Part shown: positions 1 to 6,294 of the stretch, piece by piece
Numbering within the stretch: position 1 is the stretch's first letter
Layout: the number at the start of each line of letters is the position of its first letter
DNA from: Methylopumilus sp036567085
GTDB lineage: Bacteria > Pseudomonadota > Gammaproteobacteria > Burkholderiales > Methylophilaceae
Direction: 5' to 3'
NCBI GenBank assembly: GCA_036567085.1
Contig: DATCVG010000100.1
Location: forward strand, 1 to 9,764
DNA: 9,764 bases
Notes under the pieces: model-generated
Databases searched by the model: none
What the model was told of the DNA's origin: nothing
Seen by the model: the letters and a program-made list of their open reading frames with translations, nothing else
Program-made: the position numbers and the translations under genes

Positions 1-2
1 TG

Positions 3-713
3 AATCAAGAGATTCAAAATAATGAATTAAATGAAACTGCTCAATCTGTTGATAAAAAAGAAATTCAGTATAAAAAAGTAATTATTGATTATGATGTAAG
101 ACGAAGCTTGGATGGATCGCCTGTAGGTGCTGCAAGAACTACCTATTTCTTAGGAGAAAATAATCAATACAGTATCAAAAATGAAGTTGAAGCAAAAGGT
201 TTTGTGTCTCTTTTTTATTGGAATAAATTACAGCAAACAAGCGATGGAATTCTAACCCCTGATGGCCTGAAGCCAAAAAATTATCATTATCAATTTGGCA
301 GCAAAATTGATAATTTCGCAGTTTTTGATTGGGAGTCTAAAAAAATAATTACCACAACAAATGGAAAAATAAATGAATTTGATATGTTGGAGGGCTCACA
401 AGATATGTTAAGTTTCATGTATCAATTTATGTTTGAACCTCCTCTAGCAAAAATGAAAATCTATATTACAAATGGGAAAAATTATAAACCATACGATTAT
501 TCATATATTGGAGAGGAAGTCATTGAAACTGAGGTAGATAAGTTTCTAACATTGCATATAGCAAAATTTAATTACAACAATGAAGAAAGAATAGATTTGT
601 GGCTTGCAAAAGAATATAAATACCTTCCTATCAAAATAAGGAAGACAGAAAAAGATGGAAGCATTTTAGATCAGTCTACAAAAAAAATTGAAATTGAGAG
701 TTTAGGGCCTTAA
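3..713 (+). CDS. DUF3108 domain-containing protein, 5'-truncated by the window edge
   Basis: The reading frame is open from the first bases to the TAA at 711-713, so this is the C-terminal 236 residues of a longer protein whose start lies upstream. The first 20 or so visible residues are rich in Asn, Gln and Glu (QNNELNETAQ) and look like a linker. A compact beta-rich domain follows, beginning near YKKVIIDYDV, with the DUF3108 pattern of VGAARTTYFL, EVEAKGFVSLFY, TSDGILTPDGLKPKNYHY and a C-terminal region ending in KKIEIESLGP. DUF3108 proteins are typically exported or anchored envelope proteins of unknown function in proteobacteria; the missing N-terminus would show whether a signal peptide or TonB-like anchor is present. 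A TTG at 108 could in principle start a shorter frame, but it falls inside the conserved domain, so I treat it as internal. The next gene begins 2 bp after the stop, indicating co-transcription with the RNA methyltransferase. Family assignment is by recalled pattern and is fairly firm; the role is unknown. Confidence 0.8.
   Translation, partial: NQEIQNNELNETAQSVDKKEIQYKKVIIDYDVRRSLDGSPVGAARTTYFLGENNQYSIKNEVEAKGFVSLFYWNKLQQTSDGILTPDGLKPKNYHYQFGSKIDNFAVFDWESKKIITTTNGKINEFDMLEGSQDMLSFMYQFMFEPPLAKMKIYITNGKNYKPYDYSYIGEEVIETEVDKFLTLHIAKFNYNNEERIDLWLAKEYKYLPIKIRKTEKDGSILDQSTKKIEIESLGP
704..707 (+). promoter_or_regulatory. Likely ribosome binding site for the RNA methyltransferase gene
   Basis: AGGG lies 8 nt before the ATG at 716, inside the last codons of the DUF3108 gene. 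It supports that start codon and fits translation from a shared transcript. The match to the anti-Shine-Dalgarno sequence is only four bases. Confidence 0.4.
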
Positions 714-715
714 AT

Positions 716-1972
716 ATGCTTAACCTAAATTTAATACAACATTGTGCAAATATTTTAGGAGAAGTAACAGACTTTCATGGGCCTGCAGATATGAAATTAA
801 GTAACTATTTTAGAGAGCATAGCGAGCTTGGACAGAAAGATAGAGGAGAGATTGCTGAATGCATCTATGGCATTATTAGGCGACTCAGATTTTTAAAAAA
901 ACTAAATGAAGACGATCTTAACTACAAAAAGCTTATAATTGCTTGGCTTATAAAAATTGAAGGTAGAAGTATTCGTGACTTAGAGCATGAGTTAAGTAAA
1001 GAAGAAATCGAATGGGCCAAATCATTAAAATCAAGAGATACAGAAAAATATACATGGCCAGAAAAATTGAGTTTACCTGATTGGCTTTGGGATTTATTAG
1101 TTGAGCAGTATGGTATTGAAGAAGCAGTTCTTTTGGGCAGAAGTTTTCTTGAGCCAGCCAAACTAGATATAAGAGTCAATACTATAAAAACGAGTAGAGA
1201 TGAACTAATTAAATTGCTTACAAAAGAAGTAAATGATATTGAAGTCATGAAATACTCGCCTACAGGAATCAGAATTCCTAGAGGAACATCATTAAGCAGA
1301 AATCCATTGTTCGTTGAAGGAAAAATTGAGGTTCAAGATGAAAGCAGTCAAATATTAAGCTTTGTTATAGATGCAAAAAGAGGAATGATGGTTGCAGATT
1401 TTTGTGCTGGCGCAGGCGGTAAAAGTCTAGCAATAGGCGCAATTATGAAAAATACTGGACGTATATATGCTTATGATATTTCTGAAAAAAGGATTATTAA
1501 TTTAGGTAAGCGATTAAAAAAATCTGGATTATCTAACTTATTCGCGCAAAAAATAAAAAATGAAAAAGATGCCAAATTAAAAAAATTAAATAGTAAGTTT
1601 GATCGAGTACTTGCTGATGTTCCTTGCAGCGGAACCGGCACTTTTAGAAGAAATCCAGATTTAAAATGGAAAAATTCTTTGCAAGATCTTGATGAGCTCA
1701 ATGTCAAACAATTGGCTATTCTTGAAGAGGCTAAAAAGCTTGTAAAAAAAGAGGGTCGGTTAATTTATTCTACATGTAGTCTTTTGAAGAGAGAGAATGA
1801 GTCTATTGTGGAGAATTTCTTAAAAAATAATAAGAATTTTAGATCTATTTCTGTTGATGAAATATTAATGAAAAATCAAGTACCTCTTTCCACAGGTAAT
1901 TTTTTAAAATTAACTCCCCATTATCAAAAAACAGATGGTTTTTTTGCTGCAGTCCTTCAGCGTATAGATTAA
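716..1972 (+). CDS. RsmB/NOP-family SAM-dependent RNA (cytosine-5) methyltransferase
   Basis: The 418-residue product is a class I SAM-dependent RNA m5C methyltransferase of the RsmB/Sun/NOL1/NOP2 family, which methylates a cytosine of (usually ribosomal) RNA in the cytoplasm. Residues 1-130 form a helical N-terminal region with the family pattern YFREHSELGQKDRGEIAECIYGIIR cut here at its core, DRGEIAECIYGIIR (42-55). The catalytic half carries VQDESSQ (206-212), SAM-binding motif I DFCAGAGGKS (228-237), the acidic AYDIS segment (251-256), motif IV DVPCSGTGTFRRNPD (301-315, Cys304) and motif VI YSTCSL (351-356, Cys354, the likely nucleophile by comparison with RsmB). All catalytic elements are intact, and length is close to E. 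coli RsmB (429 aa). The N-terminus resembles a second RsmB-like paralog common in betaproteobacteria more than canonical RsmB, so the modified base is not assigned and no symbol is given. The ATG at 716 has an AGGG 8 nt upstream, inside the end of the DUF3108 gene. Confidence 0.92.
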   Translation: MLNLNLIQHCANILGEVTDFHGPADMKLSNYFREHSELGQKDRGEIAECIYGIIRRLRFLKKLNEDDLNYKKLIIAWLIKIEGRSIRDLEHELSKEEIEWAKSLKSRDTEKYTWPEKLSLPDWLWDLLVEQYGIEEAVLLGRSFLEPAKLDIRVNTIKTSRDELIKLLTKEVNDIEVMKYSPTGIRIPRGTSLSRNPLFVEGKIEVQDESSQILSFVIDAKRGMMVADFCAGAGGKSLAIGAIMKNTGRIYAYDISEKRIINLGKRLKKSGLSNLFAQKIKNEKDAKLKKLNSKFDRVLADVPCSGTGTFRRNPDLKWKNSLQDLDELNVKQLAILEEAKKLVKKEGRLIYSTCSLLKRENESIVENFLKNNKNFRSISVDEILMKNQVPLSTGNFLKLTPHYQKTDGFFAAVLQRID

Positions 1973-1976
1973 GTAT

Positions 1977-3206
1977 ATGAAGCATACGACAAATCATCAG
2001 ATTTTAATTGGGGTATTCGTTGGTTTATTGATTGGCCTGTATACCAAACTTAATCCTTATGCTATTGGGAGTGATTCAATTATTTATATGGCTGATGTTA
2101 TTGCAGATATATTCGTCTCCTCTCTAAAGATGGTATTAATTCCAGTAATATTTTTTTCCATATCTGTAGGTATAGCTAATCTAAGTGGACATAAGCAGTC
2201 ATCAAGGATTTGGTTTTTAACATTTTCGTTTTTTTTCATTTCCATGGCTCTTGCAATTATATTAGGACTTGGATCAATGAACTTATTTGAGCCAGGACGA
2301 GGGATATCTTTGTCTATCTTTAGTGAGCAATTAAATAATTTTCACTTAACTTCAATTCCCTTGTCTGGATTTATTAAACAATTCCTTAGTAGTATTTTTG
2401 TTAATCCATTCAAAGCAATGACTGAAGGAAATATTTTAGGGGTTATTACATTTTCGGTATTAGTAGGCTTTGCAATTACAAAAGGTGGAAAAGAGTTTTT
2501 TGAGGTAAAAAAGATATTCAATGGTTTATTAGGGATCACTATGAAGATAGTATCTTGGATTGTAAAATTTTCTCCTTACGGTGTTTCGGCTCTTATTATT
2601 AAATTAGTCTCTCAACAATCGCCCGATTTATTTATTACGCTATCAAAATTTATAATGGTAATTATTGGCATGACGCTTTTTCATGGAATTGTTATTTTGC
2701 CTTTGCTACTTTATTTTTTTACAAAAATAAATTTATTAATATTATGGCAAGGTGCCCGAGAGGCAATTATGACTGCCTTTGCAACTAGTTCCAGCAGCGC
2801 GACAATTCCAATTACTTTAAGGGCTGTTGAAAAAAATTTAAAAGTTAAATCTGATATTGCTGGATTTGTTATCCCCATAGGGGCAACCATGAACATGGAT
2901 GGCACGGCCCTTTATGAGGCTTCCGCTGCTTTATTTATTGCAAATCTCTCTGGTATCGACTTAGGTATAGGGCAGCAAATTATCGTTTTCTTTACAGCAA
3001 TGATAGGTGCGATTGGCGCGCCGGGTATACCAAGTGCTGGAATGGTAACCATGGCTATGGTATTACAATCTGTTGGACTTCCTTTGGAAGCGCTTGCTAT
3101 TTTATTGCCGATCGATCGTTTGCTTGACACATTTAGAACCGCAGTAAATGTAGAAGGCGATATCGTCGTAAGTTTAATCGTGCAGAAATTAGTACGTAAG
3201 AATTAA
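1977..3206 (+). CDS. Dicarboxylate/amino acid:cation symporter (DAACS family), probably acidic amino acid uptake
   Basis: This 409-residue hydrophobic protein belongs to the DAACS/GltPh family (TC 2.A.23), elevator-type inner-membrane symporters that take up glutamate, aspartate or C4-dicarboxylates with Na+ or H+. The transport core is recognisable: the serine-rich HP1 tip TSSSSATIPIT (270-280), the unwound TM7 motif NMDGTALYEA (306-315), HP2 GAIGAPGIPSAG (344-355) and TM8 DRLLDTFRTAVNVEGD (380-395). By comparison with GltPh (from memory), Asp384 corresponds to D394, which binds the substrate amino group, Arg387 to R397, Thr388 to T398, Asn391 to N401 and Asp395 to D405. DctA-type dicarboxylate carriers have Ser in place of the first of these, so an acidic amino acid substrate is the better guess. 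Asn306, Asp308, Asn391 and Asp395 support Na+ coupling. The ATG lies 4 bp after the methyltransferase stop with no clear Shine-Dalgarno, consistent with coupled translation. The stop overlaps that of convergent ampD. The family is certain; the substrate is inferred. Confidence 0.93.
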   Translation: MKHTTNHQILIGVFVGLLIGLYTKLNPYAIGSDSIIYMADVIADIFVSSLKMVLIPVIFFSISVGIANLSGHKQSSRIWFLTFSFFFISMALAIILGLGSMNLFEPGRGISLSIFSEQLNNFHLTSIPLSGFIKQFLSSIFVNPFKAMTEGNILGVITFSVLVGFAITKGGKEFFEVKKIFNGLLGITMKIVSWIVKFSPYGVSALIIKLVSQQSPDLFITLSKFIMVIIGMTLFHGIVILPLLLYFFTKINLLILWQGAREAIMTAFATSSSSATIPITLRAVEKNLKVKSDIAGFVIPIGATMNMDGTALYEASAALFIANLSGIDLGIGQQIIVFFTAMIGAIGAPGIPSAGMVTMAMVLQSVGLPLEALAILLPIDRLLDTFRTAVNVEGDIVVSLIVQKLVRKN

Positions 3207-3769
3207 TCTTTATTTGGCAATTGATTAAAGTAGGTTTTTATTTTACTCCATTCAAAATAAGGGCCTGGATCCGTTTTCCTAGTTGGTGCAATGTCGGAAT
3301 GTCCTTTAATATCTTTAATAGGGTATTCTTTAATTAAGGATTCGATTAATTCGTTAAGACAGACATATTGTTTCGCTTCAAAGGCATCATAATCGCTTCC
3401 TTCTAGCTCAATACCAATTGAAAAATCATTACAATTATTAATTTGATTCCAGCAAGATTCACCAGCATGCCAAGCTCGGTCTAGACAAGACACAAATTGA
3501 AAAAGCGAACCATCCCGCCTAATCAAGAAGTGAGAGGATACTTTTAGATTCGCAATAGATCTAAAGTATTCATGATCATCAGGGTTAAGTTTATTTGTAA
3601 ACAAATCAAAAATATTATTCCCCCCGTAAATTCCAGGCGGAAGACTAATATTATGAATTACAATTAAACTCACATTGAACTTATTCGGCCGACTATCAAA
3701 ATTGGGCGATAATATAATCTTTGCTTTATTTGCAAATCCAGCATCATTTATTATTATAGGCTCAAGCAT
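3203..3769 (-). CDS. ampD: 1,6-anhydro-N-acetylmuramyl-L-alanine amidase AmpD
   Basis: AmpD is a cytoplasmic zinc amidase of peptidoglycan recycling; it removes the stem peptide from 1,6-anhydro-MurNAc-peptides imported by AmpG. The 188-residue product matches the short AmpD type (about 187 aa in enterobacteria), with no signal peptide and an intact amidase-2 fold. Conserved segments are SLIVIHNISLPPG (34-46), SSHFLIRRDG (78-87), AWHAGESCW (99-107), DFSIGIELEG (115-124) and GHSDIAPTRKTDPGP (156-170). By comparison with Citrobacter AmpD, the zinc ligands are His39, His157 and Asp167, the catalytic glutamate is Glu121 and the assisting lysine is Lys165; all are present. The ATG ends at 3769, and the near-N-terminal SPNFDSRPN agrees with family starts. 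It is a single-gene minus-strand unit, divergent from the cation exchanger across 37 bp. No ampR, ampC or ampE lies in this window, so a link to beta-lactamase control cannot be claimed. Alternative CwlD/PGRP-type amidases lack this length and motif set. Confidence 0.96.
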   Translation of the reverse strand: MLEPIIINDAGFANKAKIILSPNFDSRPNKFNVSLIVIHNISLPPGIYGGNNIFDLFTNKLNPDDHEYFRSIANLKVSSHFLIRRDGSLFQFVSCLDRAWHAGESCWNQINNCNDFSIGIELEGSDYDAFEAKQYVCLNELIESLIKEYPIKDIKGHSDIAPTRKTDPGPYFEWSKIKTYFNQLPNKD

Positions 3770-3806
3770 CGTTAATCTATTGAAGTATTAAAATTAAAGG
3801 ATTGAA
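3770..3806. promoter_or_regulatory. 37-bp divergent intergenic region, ampD / cation exchanger
   Basis: Both flanking genes start here and read outward, so promoters for both must lie in or overlap this gap. On the plus strand TATTAA at 3786-3791 is a four-of-six match to a -10 box but sits so close to the ribosome binding site that a usual start point would clip it. On the minus strand TAATAC-like sequence precedes ampD. No convincing -35 box or operator was found; the promoters may extend into the coding sequences. Confidence 0.3.
3796..3800 (+). promoter_or_regulatory. Ribosome binding site of the cation exchanger gene
   Basis: AAAGG lies 6 nt before the ATG at 3807. It is one of the two clearest Shine-Dalgarno sequences in the window and fixes the start of this gene. 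Confidence 0.6.
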
Positions 3807-4808
3807 ATGATCTTCTTAAAGTTATCTTTCATGTTATTAGTTATTCTAGTCTCAGCTGAGATATTTACCAATGCGCTTGAGCATTTGGGTGAGAAATTAA
3901 AAATTTCTGAGGGTGTGACAGGTTCAGTTTTTGCAGCAATAGGAACTGCGCTTCCTGAGACATTGGTCCCACTATTAGCACTTTTGTCGTTACATGGAGA
4001 TATCGAGACTAATCATCAAGTTGGAGTAGGTGCAATTTTAGGTGCCCCGCTCATGCTCTCTACCCTAACAATGTTTATTATGGCTGTATCTGTAATTGGG
4101 CATCGAGGGTTCGGAGGACATTTAAAGCCTGAAAAAACTGGATTAATTAGAGATCTAAATTTTTTTATAATCTCATTTGTTTTTGCTGGAATAGCTTTAT
4201 TTATTCCTCATACATCTGAGCTTGCTAGGGGGCTGATTGCCTTTTTAATGGTTTTTTCTTATTTCATTTATATTTTAATGACAATAAGAGCGTCAAAAAA
4301 ACTTGTGAACGAGGGTCATGCTACGGAAGCATCAAGTCCAATGTTTATGGAAAGAATTGGATGTCCAAATAATTTTCTAGTAATTGTTTTACAGCTATTT
4401 GTTGGATTGGCTTTGTTGATATTCGGAGCGAAGGGTTTTATTTATGGAATTGAAGAAGCTTCATCTATTTTAGGAATTTCTGCTCTTATTTTATCTATGT
4501 TAATTATTCCGATAGCTACCGAGCTTCCAGAAAAAGTGAATAGTATTTTTTGGATACGAAAAGGTAAAGATACCCTCGCTTTTGGAAATATAACTGGTGC
4601 TATGGTATTTCAAGGAACACTCTTACCTGCAATAGGCATCCTTTTAACCCCTTGGGAGCCGAGAAAAGAAGTGTATTTATGTATTCTTATAACACTAATA
4701 TCTTCATTATGGATTAGAGTTCTTATCCAGAAATCAAATATAAAAGTATGGCATCTGGGCGTAAATGGAATTTTTTATTCCTTATACCTTTATTTTGCAC
4801 TTCATTGA
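3807..4808 (+). CDS. Sodium/calcium exchanger-family (CaCA) membrane protein with atypical ion site
   Basis: The 333-residue polytopic protein has about ten hydrophobic segments in two halves joined by a hydrophilic loop (about 160-188), the plan of CaCA antiporters such as YrbG (325 aa) and archaeal NCX. Each half has an alpha repeat: alpha-1 AAIGTALPETLVP (43-55) followed by VGVGAILGAPLML (72-84), and alpha-2 PIATELPEKVNS (235-246) followed by AFGNITGAMVFQ (258-269). The two key glutamates, Glu51 and Glu242, and the threonines Thr47 and Thr238 are kept. Other ligand positions are changed: Ser to Ala48 and Glu239, the GSNIFN-type segments to GAPLML and GAMVFQ. The family is clear, but which cation it moves, or whether it exchanges Na+ at all, is uncertain. 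The gene is first in a likely two-gene unit with the RDD protein 14 bp downstream. The ATG has AAAGG at a good distance. The protein begins directly with a membrane helix, as is usual in the family. Confidence 0.85.
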   Translation: MIFLKLSFMLLVILVSAEIFTNALEHLGEKLKISEGVTGSVFAAIGTALPETLVPLLALLSLHGDIETNHQVGVGAILGAPLMLSTLTMFIMAVSVIGHRGFGGHLKPEKTGLIRDLNFFIISFVFAGIALFIPHTSELARGLIAFLMVFSYFIYILMTIRASKKLVNEGHATEASSPMFMERIGCPNNFLVIVLQLFVGLALLIFGAKGFIYGIEEASSILGISALILSMLIIPIATELPEKVNSIFWIRKGKDTLAFGNITGAMVFQGTLLPAIGILLTPWEPRKEVYLCILITLISSLWIRVLIQKSNIKVWHLGVNGIFYSLYLYFALH

Positions 4809-4822
4809 TATAGTTTTTATTT

Positions 4823-5269
4823 GTGAATACAAAAAATCCCCCACTCAAGAGAGTTTATGGTTCTTTAGTTTATGAATTATTTGCTCTTGTACCAATATGG
4901 ATGATCGCAGGATTTATTTTTATATTTTTTTTTGACACATACTTTGGATCATATCAAAAAATAATATTTCAAATTTATTTATGGTTTATCGCTGGAGTTT
5001 ATTTTACTTATTGTTGGACAAAATCAGGTCAGACTCTAGCAATGATGGTTTGGAAATTAAAAATTATATCCCCTTACGGACCTTTAACAAGAAAGTTAGC
5101 ATGGAGACGCTATATATATGCAACTTTAGGCGCTCTCATGGGAGGGATAAGTTTTTTATGGGCACTAGCTAATAAAAAAAATTTATATCTTCATGATCAA
5201 ATTTTGAATTATCATTTTATTGATGTTCGATTTTATAAATCATCACCATCCCAACAGAAAAGAAAATAA
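4823..5269 (+). CDS. RDD-family small membrane protein
   Basis: This 148-residue protein matches the RDD family (PF06271) of small proteobacterial inner-membrane proteins, whose general role is not established, although some members have been linked to ion transport. Visible features are KRVYGSLVYELFALVP (9-24) leading into the first membrane segment (about 20-38), a second segment (about 47-65), the signature GQTLAMMVWKLKI (69-81), the basic RKLAWRRY (90-97), a third segment (about 98-116) and LHDQILNYHFID (123-134). Arg10 and Asp125 match the first Arg and last Asp of the family name, while Glu18 stands where the middle Asp is usual. The start is GTG, with no Shine-Dalgarno and no in-frame ATG before the conserved N-terminus. 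The short basic tail after residue 131 is encoded in the region that overlaps the convergent lptG end. It lies 14 bp after the cation exchanger gene, so co-expression is likely. A run of nine T at 4925-4933 lies within the gene. Confidence 0.82.
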   Translation: MNTKNPPLKRVYGSLVYELFALVPIWMIAGFIFIFFFDTYFGSYQKIIFQIYLWFIAGVYFTYCWTKSGQTLAMMVWKLKIISPYGPLTRKLAWRRYIYATLGALMGGISFLWALANKKNLYLHDQILNYHFIDVRFYKSSPSQQKRK

Positions 5270-6287
5270 GTGTGGGTATAATCGCGCAAGCTAGGGGCTG
5301 CCAGTCATTTAGAAGCCCAATATATCTAAAAGATGAATTCATAATTTGATAAAAGATACCTATTAAAATACCTAAGAAAATTTTTAGATTTTTACCACCT
5401 GAGCGCTCTTGAAAAAATCCAAAAGGAATGGCAAATAAAACCATTACAATAGAAGCCAGGGGATAAATTAATTTTCCCCATAAAGCCACTTCATACCTTG
5501 TAACCTTTTGCTTATTATTTTTCAGGTATTTAATAAAATTAATAAGGTTGATTGATGACATTTTTTCTGGCGAAACAAGAAGTACATTCATCATTTCCGG
5601 TTTGATAAGTGATTTCCAAATTGCGCTTTTAAGTGAATTTGTTGAAACCTTATCTTTATCAAAGATTGTTTGATTAATATCATCAAGTTTCCATTCAGGA
5701 TTTTTAAAACTTCCTTTTTTTGCATTTGTAATTGTTCTTAAACGAAAGGTTTTATCAAATTCATAAATGTGAATTTCAGATAGACTTGAGTCAGGCAAAA
5801 CATGCTCTATATTAATAAAACTATTATTATCTTTTATCCATAGACCAGATTTAAATTCTTGCGAAACAATTGCATCTTTAGAAGTAATTTTTATTTGCTG
5901 CGCTTTTTTTTCTGTTAATGGGGTTACAAGATCCCCTACAGCAAATGTAAATAATGTAAAAAATAATCCTGTAAGAGATAAAGTATATGCAATACGTTTT
6001 ATTGAAAATCCGCTAGAACGAATCACAGTCAATTCAGAATTTTCAGAAAGCTGCCCCATGGTGTACATTGATCCAATAAGAACCGCAATAGGAACAATTT
6101 CATAAACATGTCCAGGAATACTAAGAGCAACATAATTAAAAATAGTAAGCATATTGTATGTGCCTTTTCCTAAATCATTAATTTCCTGAATGAAGTCGAA
6201 AAAACTTAATATGCCTATAATACCGATCATAACCCAGAAAATAGGAATGGCTAATTCTAGATTAAGGTAGCGATTTAGAATTTTCAC
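5217..6287 (-). CDS. lptG: LPS export ABC transporter permease LptG
   Basis: LptG is one of the two inner-membrane permease subunits of LptB2FG, which extracts lipopolysaccharide and passes it to LptC and the periplasmic bridge. The 356-residue product has the YjgP/YjgQ layout: three N-terminal membrane segments (about 13-33, 55-78, 100-124), a periplasmic beta-jellyroll (about 125-265) and three C-terminal segments (about 267-290, 300-320, 331-352). The cytoplasmic coupling stretch SENSELTVIRSSGFS (81-95, Glu85) contacts the LptB ATPase in known structures, and LFAIPFGFFQERSGG (284-298) is the conserved TM4 end. It is assigned as LptG rather than LptF because it is the second gene of the pair, starts with the LptG-like MKILNRYL, and its partner fits LptF better. 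The start codon is GTG (6285-6287), 7 bp after the lptF stop, without a clear Shine-Dalgarno, which suggests translational coupling. Its last 17 codons overlap the convergent RDD gene. Confidence 0.95.
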   Translation of the reverse strand: MKILNRYLNLELAIPIFWVMIGIIGILSFFDFIQEINDLGKGTYNMLTIFNYVALSIPGHVYEIVPIAVLIGSMYTMGQLSENSELTVIRSSGFSIKRIAYTLSLTGLFFTLFTFAVGDLVTPLTEKKAQQIKITSKDAIVSQEFKSGLWIKDNNSFINIEHVLPDSSLSEIHIYEFDKTFRLRTITNAKKGSFKNPEWKLDDINQTIFDKDKVSTNSLKSAIWKSLIKPEMMNVLLVSPEKMSSINLINFIKYLKNNKQKVTRYEVALWGKLIYPLASIVMVLFAIPFGFFQERSGGKNLKIFLGILIGIFYQIMNSSFRYIGLLNDWQPLACAIIPTLIFFSVGMVMIYKIEHQ

Positions 6288-6294
6288 CTTGTAT

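Noticed and set aside
108..713. TTG at 108 as the start of a complete 201-residue protein
   Set aside because: The frame stays open to the window edge, and the TTG lies inside the conserved DUF3108 pattern (YDVRRSLDGSPVGAA), so the gene is truncated by the edge rather than starting here.
922..1248. Minus-strand open frame of 108 codons within the methyltransferase gene
   Set aside because: Low-complexity Ser/Leu/Ile composition with no recognisable motif, fully antisense to a gene with intact conserved motifs. Shorter antisense frames within the methyltransferase, symporter and pepA genes were rejected for the same reason.
1977..3206. Assignment of the symporter as DctA (C4-dicarboxylate carrier)
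   Set aside because: TM8 has Asp384 and Thr388, which match amino acid carriers, where DctA has Ser and Ala; a dicarboxylate substrate is still possible, so no symbol was given.
3203..3228. Possible terminator: TTAATC and GATTAA inverted repeat at the symporter/ampD junction
   Set aside because: Only six AT-rich pairs with a 14-nt loop and no following T-run; too weak, and it lies within the ampD coding sequence.
4981..5172. Plus-strand 63-codon frame inside the RDD gene
   Set aside because: It is in another frame of a gene with clear family motifs, has no ribosome binding site and no recognisable content.
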